From positions 18,541-74,089 of the forward strand of contig JAAVDF010000010.1 in assembly GCA_014801945.1 (NCBI GenBank): DNA of 55,549 nucleotides. The letters run 5' to 3'. Position 1 is the stretch's first letter. Each line of letters opens with the position of its first letter. A program made the position numbers and the translations under genes. Positions 50,437 through 55,549 of the stretch are shown one piece after another. Below the pieces are notes generated by a model that was not told where the DNA came from, ran no database searches, and saw only the letters and a list, made by a program, of their open reading frames with translations. Origin of the DNA: Bacteroides sp. (GTDB lineage Bacteria; Bacteroidota; Bacteroidia; Bacteroidales; Muribaculaceae).

Positions 50437-52524
50437 ATGGATAAAAACTCCATCATCGGGCTCATATTGATGGGCCTCATCATCTTTGGTTTCACCTATC
50501 TTAACCGCCCCTCGGCTGAGGAGCTTGAGCGTCAGCGCATAGAGCGCGAGCAGATGCAGGCTCAGGAGGCCGCAAAAGCTTCCGACAACGGGGCACTGAA
50601 ATTCGATTCAATAACTTCAGCCGAAGTTGCTGCTATCAAGAGTACTGTACGCGAACTTGGAGTGACCGACACTGTGACCGGTGTATCGGTTCTCCATGTC
50701 GATAAGGTGGATCTCCGTCTCACCGCAGCCGGTGAGCTTGAGGGAACTGTCGATGCGGACGGCCGCGTTGTGCCTGTGGCTGATATCATCAACAACAATT
50801 CCGGTCTCCCTGTCACCGTCGGCATTCCCGCTACCACAAATCTCCGGAAAGCACTTGCTACCGTGGCGCGTTACCGTGGTTTCGCCCGCCATCTCACCGG
50901 CGACAGCACTACAGTCCGTCTGGAAAACAAGATGCTCTCGCTTGAGATCTCCAACAAGGGTGGTGTGATTTCGCGTGCGTCGCTCCGCGACTATGACAGC
51001 TATGACTCCACAAAGGTCATGCTTCTCTCTCCGGAGACAGATATGTACAGTTTCACCCTCACATCCGCAAATCAGCGGTTCGAGACACGCGAGTTCTATT
51101 TCACACCTGTGCAGGTCAACGACTCGACTGTGTTCATGAAGCTTGATCTCGGCGACGGTGCCGTATGGGGTATAAAATACACTCTTCCTGCCGACGGTTA
51201 TCTGGTCGATATCGACATCGTTCAGGAGGGTATGCAGTCCATCATTCCGTCATCGGTAGCCTCGATGGATTTCACATGGCATCAGAAGATGCGCCGCAAC
51301 GAGGCCGGCCGAGTGTTCGAGGAGCGTAACTCCGCGCTTTACTATATGTATCCTGACGGCGATGTGGATCATCTGAGCGAAAGCGGTGATGACGATGAGG
51401 AAATCAATCAGCGTCTCAAATGGATCAGCTGCAAGAATCAGTTCTTCTCGGCAGTGCTCATGGCCCGCACCAACTTCAGCAGCGGTGTCCTCACAAGCAG
51501 CGAGCTGAAGGATAACCCCGATTTCATCAAGGAAATGAAGCTCGACATGACCCTTGAATACACTGCATCGGCAGCCAATCCCGCTTCGTTTGTGATGTAT
51601 CTCGGTCCTAACTCCTATCCCGTCATGAGCTCTCTTGAAAAGGAGATCTTCCCGGAGGAGAATATGCACCTTACCAAGCTCATCCCCCTCGGATGGCCGA
51701 TCTTCCGCTGGATCAACACCCTCATCATCATTCCGGTGTTTACCCTCCTCGGCAGCTTTATCTCCAACTACGGTATCATTATCCTTATCCTCACCATCTT
51801 CATCAAGCTCATCCTCTTCCCCTTCACTTACAAGAGCCTGATGTCACAGGCGCGTATGCGTCTCCTCGCTCCTGAGATCAAAGCTATCAATGACAAGTAT
51901 CCCGGAAATGAGAATGCGATGAAGCGTCAGCAGGAAACCATGGCACTCTACTCGCGTGCAGGTGCAAATCCGCTTTCAGGCTGTCTGCCCATGTTGCTTC
52001 AGATGCCTATCCTTGTGGCTATGTTCTGGTTCTTCCCGTCGGCCATCGAGCTTCGCGGTGAATCTTTCCTCTGGGCCAAGGATCTTTCCGCTCCGGACGC
52101 CATCATCTCATGGAACACCAACATTCCCTTCATCTCAAGCACATTCGGCAATCATGTGAGCCTCTTCTGTCTTCTCATGACCATCACCAATATCATCTAT
52201 ACCAGAGTCACCATGCAGACTCAGAATTCATCGGGTATGCCGGGCATGAAGTGGATGATGTATCTGATGCCGGTTATGTTCCTCTTCATCTTCAACAACT
52301 ATGCCGCCGGTCTGAGCTACTATTATTTCCTCTCGCTCCTCATCACCATCATTCAGACCTACATCTTCCGTAAAGTCGTCTCTGAAGAGAAGATGCGTGC
52401 CAAGATGGCCGCAGCTGCCAAGAAACCCAAAAAGAAATCCGGTTTCATGGCCCGTCTTGAGGAAGCGCAGCGTAAGCAGCAGGCCATGCTCCGCGAACAG
52501 CAGAAGCGTCAGGGTCGCCGCTGA
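50437..52524 (+). CDS. yidC: Membrane protein insertase
   Basis: N-terminal TM, large periplasmic domain, IILILTIFIKLILFPFTYKSLMSQARMRLLAPEI, GCLPMLLQMPILVAMFWFF. Confidence 0.97.
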   Translation: MDKNSIIGLILMGLIIFGFTYLNRPSAEELERQRIEREQMQAQEAAKASDNGALKFDSITSAEVAAIKSTVRELGVTDTVTGVSVLHVDKVDLRLTAAGELEGTVDADGRVVPVADIINNNSGLPVTVGIPATTNLRKALATVARYRGFARHLTGDSTTVRLENKMLSLEISNKGGVISRASLRDYDSYDSTKVMLLSPETDMYSFTLTSANQRFETREFYFTPVQVNDSTVFMKLDLGDGAVWGIKYTLPADGYLVDIDIVQEGMQSIIPSSVASMDFTWHQKMRRNEAGRVFEERNSALYYMYPDGDVDHLSESGDDDEEINQRLKWISCKNQFFSAVLMARTNFSSGVLTSSELKDNPDFIKEMKLDMTLEYTASAANPASFVMYLGPNSYPVMSSLEKEIFPEENMHLTKLIPLGWPIFRWINTLIIIPVFTLLGSFISNYGIIILILTIFIKLILFPFTYKSLMSQARMRLLAPEIKAINDKYPGNENAMKRQQETMALYSRAGANPLSGCLPMLLQMPILVAMFWFFPSAIELRGESFLWAKDLSAPDAIISWNTNIPFISSTFGNHVSLFCLLMTITNIIYTRVTMQTQNSSGMPGMKWMMYLMPVMFLFIFNNYAAGLSYYYFLSLLITIIQTYIFRKVVSEEKMRAKMAAAAKKPKKKSGFMARLEEAQRKQQAMLREQQKRQGRR

Positions 52525-52582
52525 TAAGCGCACTCGATATGTAAAAGAAAGTGGCGGATATCGGTATCCGTAACTTAAATAA

Positions 52583-52638
52583 AACTCCCCCTACCGGCAC
52601 TCAGTAGTTTTAAATATTCTCTGTCGGCAGGGGGAGTT
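52583..52638 (+). terminator. Terminator-like hairpin after yidC
   Basis: AACTCCCCCT / AGGGGGAGTT with flanking CCG/CGG pairs; TATCTTTG follows at 52640-52647. Confidence 0.7.
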
Positions 52639-52639
52639 C

Positions 52640-52647
52640 TATCTTTG
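52640..52647 (+). promoter_or_regulatory. Candidate -7 box TATCTTTG for purN
   Basis: Exact TAnnTTTG directly after the hairpin; weak -33. Confidence 0.4.
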
Positions 52648-52715
52648 GATTACTTGATGAATCAATCATTTCCATAACCTCTTATTATTGATCCATAAAC
52701 AGTGACATTATAATT

Positions 52716-53282
52716 ATGAGAAGGATTGCGATTTTTGCCTCTGGCAACGGTTCGAATGCTGAAAATATCATCCGATATTTCAACGAAGGTGATCATGGTG
52801 CGGTGGTGGCACTCGTGGTGTGTAACCGCCCCGGTGCGGGAGTGATCGGGCGTAGCGAGCGGTTGGGAGTTCCGGTGAGTGTGATGAGCGCGGCGGAGAT
52901 CAGGGATGCCGACCGCATGATGAAGGTTATGGACGAGTATGAGATCGACATTGTTGTCCTTGCGGGTTTTCTGTTGATGATACCTGCATTTCTCACGGAG
53001 CGTTATCATGACCGGATGGTCAATATCCATCCGTCGTTGTTGCCAAAGTTCGGCGGAAAGGGGATGTATGGGCGTCATGTCCATGAAGCGGTGGTTGCTG
53101 CCGGCGAAACCGAGACCGGTATCACAATCCATCTTGTCAGCGACGAGTGTGACGGCGGCCGTATAGTTTTTCAGGCGAGGGTAGGGCTAACGCCTGATGA
53201 CACTCCCGAAAGCGTGGAGCGTAAGATTCATGAACTCGAACGGGTGCATTTCCCGTGTGTGATAGAGGAAACATTCTGCTGA
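52716..53282 (+). CDS. purN: Phosphoribosylglycinamide formyltransferase
   Basis: IAIFASGNGSNAENIIRYF; VNIHPSLLPKFGGKGMYG; VSDECDGGRIVFQ. Confidence 0.95.
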   Translation: MRRIAIFASGNGSNAENIIRYFNEGDHGAVVALVVCNRPGAGVIGRSERLGVPVSVMSAAEIRDADRMMKVMDEYEIDIVVLAGFLLMIPAFLTERYHDRMVNIHPSLLPKFGGKGMYGRHVHEAVVAAGETETGITIHLVSDECDGGRIVFQARVGLTPDDTPESVERKIHELERVHFPCVIEETFC

Positions 53283-53454
53283 TACTGATGACCTTCCCGA
53301 CCTGACCATAACCATGATTTTAACATAAGCGCAAGGGTCGCAAATGTTAACTCACCGTGATTATTTACTTATAGGGGAGGTCTGATGTTATATAATACAC
53401 TTATACATAGTCATATAAACTTACCGCTCATTTACCCGTCAACATTACCCGATA

Positions 53455-53485
53455 TTGTGGGGATTTCACATAATAAGTAATTTTG
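53455..53485 (+). promoter_or_regulatory. Bacteroidetes-type promoter for the GH2 gene
   Basis: TTG 53455-53457, 20-bp spacer, TAATTTTG 53478-53485. Confidence 0.5.
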
Positions 53486-53588
53486 TATAAAGAGTGTTGA
53501 ACACTTGGTCATACCATAGAAAACGGTGTATTGCCCCCATCAGGCCATACACTTCTTGTCCTCTTAGCTTTTTATATAAAACCCTTTT

Positions 53589-55549
53589 ATGTTTGTCAAG
53601 CCTGTCATAGCTACCATGAAGTCATCACTACGGAAACATATTTCAGAAATCGGCCATGGATTTCCGGTCTTGCTTCCTTCCGTCATTGCCACGTTTGTGA
53701 TCTTTTCAGCGAGCTTTAAGATCCATGGATCTTCGCGTGATATCAGATCGATAAACGACGGATGGAAATTCTCATACGCCGGGGATACCTCATCAGTGAA
53801 GGTGCGTCTGCCCCACTCGTGGAACGGCGATGCTTACTCGCGTCGTGACTATCGTCGTGGTGAGGGAACATATATGCGCAGTCTTGCCCTTCCCGCCGGT
53901 TTTGAGGGAAAGAGGGTGTATCTGAAATTTGACGGTGCGGCATCTGCATCGGAAGTAAGCATAGACGATAAGAAGGCCGGGGATCACGTAGGTGCTTATT
54001 CATCGCATATTCTTGACATCACTCCCTTTGTCAGTCCGGAGACCCGACACCAGCTGACCGTCAAGGTGAATAATGCCGACCGGAATGTTCCGCCCTATTC
54101 CGCTGACTTTACATTTATGGGTGGCCTTTACCGCGACGCTTGGCTGATGGGCTTGTCACCCTTACATCTTGACATAGTTAACGGTCCGGAGGAGGGATTC
54201 AAGGCCACTCCGCTCCTGCTGCCTGACGGGACATGCCGCCTGACGGTCGAAGGACGTGTGGTCAACCATACCGGGAGTAATTCCAAACCGTCAGTCACAG
54301 TGACATTGCGCGACGCTTCGGGTAAGGTGGTCGGTAAGCGCAGCGAACGGTTAAATATCCCCGACGGGCAGGACCGCCCGTTTAAAGTGGATCTCGATAG
54401 ACTTGAGGGTCTGGACTTATGGTCGCCCGAATCGCCCGCACTTTACAGAGTGGAGACAGAGGTGACGGGACGCGACGGAAGCGTGACAGACAGCGGCGAT
54501 GCATGGATCGGATTCCGTTCGTTCAGCTTTGATGATGCCGGACGTTTCATTTTGAACGGCAAGCCATATAAACTGCGTGGAATGTGCCGCCATCAGGATC
54601 AGAAACCTATGGGTATAGCCCTGTCCGACGAACAGCATCGCCGCGATATGCAGCTCATCAAGGATATGGGTGCTAACTTTATCCGTATCAGCCACTACCC
54701 GCAGGATGATGCCGTGTTGGAGATGTGTGACCGCCTCGGTCTTATCGCATGGGAGGAAATTCCGGTGATAGACTATGTGCCTGAAGGGGAACGGTTCGCC
54801 GACAACAGTGAGATAATGCTGCGCGAGATGATACGCCGTCATTACAACCATCCCTCGGTGGTGATGTGGGGTTACATGAATGAGATTCTTCTGCGCACAC
54901 CCCGCGAGGGACGTGATGCGACGTATGCCCGTACACTCGATCTTGCCCGTCATCTTGAGGATGTGCTTGCCGAGGAGGATTCAACACGTATGAGCACCAT
55001 GGCTTTCCACGGAAGTGATGTCTATCATGAAGCAGGACTCGGCGAAATCACCGATGTCAAAGGCTGGAATCTCTATCAGGGATGGTATGGAGGCCGATTC
55101 CCTGATTTTGAGGCATATCTCTCGCGTCAGCACCGTGAACATCCGGATCATAAACTCATCGTGAGCGAGTATGGTGCGGGATCTGATCTGCGTATCCATT
55201 CCCTCCATCCTCAAGCCTTCGACTTCAGTATGGAGTATCAGCAGGATTATCTCGAACATTATCTTCCTGTCATCGAGGATTCTGTCTTTGTCGCCGGAGC
55301 TTCGCATTGGAATTTCATTGATTTCTCCTCTGCCAACCGTGCTGAATCAATGCCGCATATCAACAATAAGGGACTCGTCACGAATGACCGCCGTAAAAAG
55401 GACGTCTATCATTACTACAGGGCCAGATGGCACGATCTCCTTACGGATACTGTCGCCCACATAGCCGTCCGCGACTGGCAGGAGCGCACGGATGTCGATC
55501 CGGGTGAAGGCAAAGTGAACCGTCCGGTGAAGGTCTATACGAATCTTCC
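53589..55549 (+). CDS. Glycoside hydrolase family 2 protein (beta-galactosidase-like), truncated by window end
   Basis: Open frame to the window edge, so absent from the ORF track. SINDGWKFSYAGD...VRLPHSWNGDAYSRRDY, RGMCRHQDQKPMG, WGYMNEILLR (acid/base), KLIVSEYGAGSD (nucleophile region). In-frame alternative ATG at 53616. Confidence 0.92.
   Translation, partial: MFVKPVIATMKSSLRKHISEIGHGFPVLLPSVIATFVIFSASFKIHGSSRDIRSINDGWKFSYAGDTSSVKVRLPHSWNGDAYSRRDYRRGEGTYMRSLALPAGFEGKRVYLKFDGAASASEVSIDDKKAGDHVGAYSSHILDITPFVSPETRHQLTVKVNNADRNVPPYSADFTFMGGLYRDAWLMGLSPLHLDIVNGPEEGFKATPLLLPDGTCRLTVEGRVVNHTGSNSKPSVTVTLRDASGKVVGKRSERLNIPDGQDRPFKVDLDRLEGLDLWSPESPALYRVETEVTGRDGSVTDSGDAWIGFRSFSFDDAGRFILNGKPYKLRGMCRHQDQKPMGIALSDEQHRRDMQLIKDMGANFIRISHYPQDDAVLEMCDRLGLIAWEEIPVIDYVPEGERFADNSEIMLREMIRRHYNHPSVVMWGYMNEILLRTPREGRDATYARTLDLARHLEDVLAEEDSTRMSTMAFHGSDVYHEAGLGEITDVKGWNLYQGWYGGRFPDFEAYLSRQHREHPDHKLIVSEYGAGSDLRIHSLHPQAFDFSMEYQQDYLEHYLPVIEDSVFVAGASHWNFIDFSSANRAESMPHINNKGLVTNDRRKKDVYHYYRARWHDLLTDTVAHIAVRDWQERTDVDPGEGKVNRPVKVYTNL

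Overview
The window looks like chromosomal DNA from a Bacteroidales bacterium, probably Muribaculaceae-like. The evidence is protein family content plus several promoters matching the Bacteroidetes -33 TTTG / -7 TAnnTTTG pattern. Most of it is housekeeping: dnaX, ppiD-like, sufE-trmB-mrp, ribB, panB, aroQ, ribF, pyrG, yidC, purN and a partial GH2 glycosidase that runs off the right edge. Envelope genes include OmpA-like, FadL-like, DUF3078 and TonB-receptor-like proteins. The most interesting segment is about 22.3-33.6 kb. It encodes a membrane-anchored propeller-AraC regulator with no kinase or receiver domain, two divergent DUF1593/nucleoside-hydrolase-like secreted proteins, a split transketolase, an FGGY sugar kinase, an L-fucose-isomerase-like isomerase and a DMT/RhaT-like permease. 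Together they read as a complete sugar-catabolic module of unknown substrate. Secondary points of interest are a probable leaderless dnaX mRNA, inverted repeats placed directly on or after -7 boxes (including an 18-bp perfect one), an Rpn-family nuclease gene with in-frame 12-bp tandem repeats, and a HepT/MntA pair. All function calls come from reading the translations and motifs; no database search was run.
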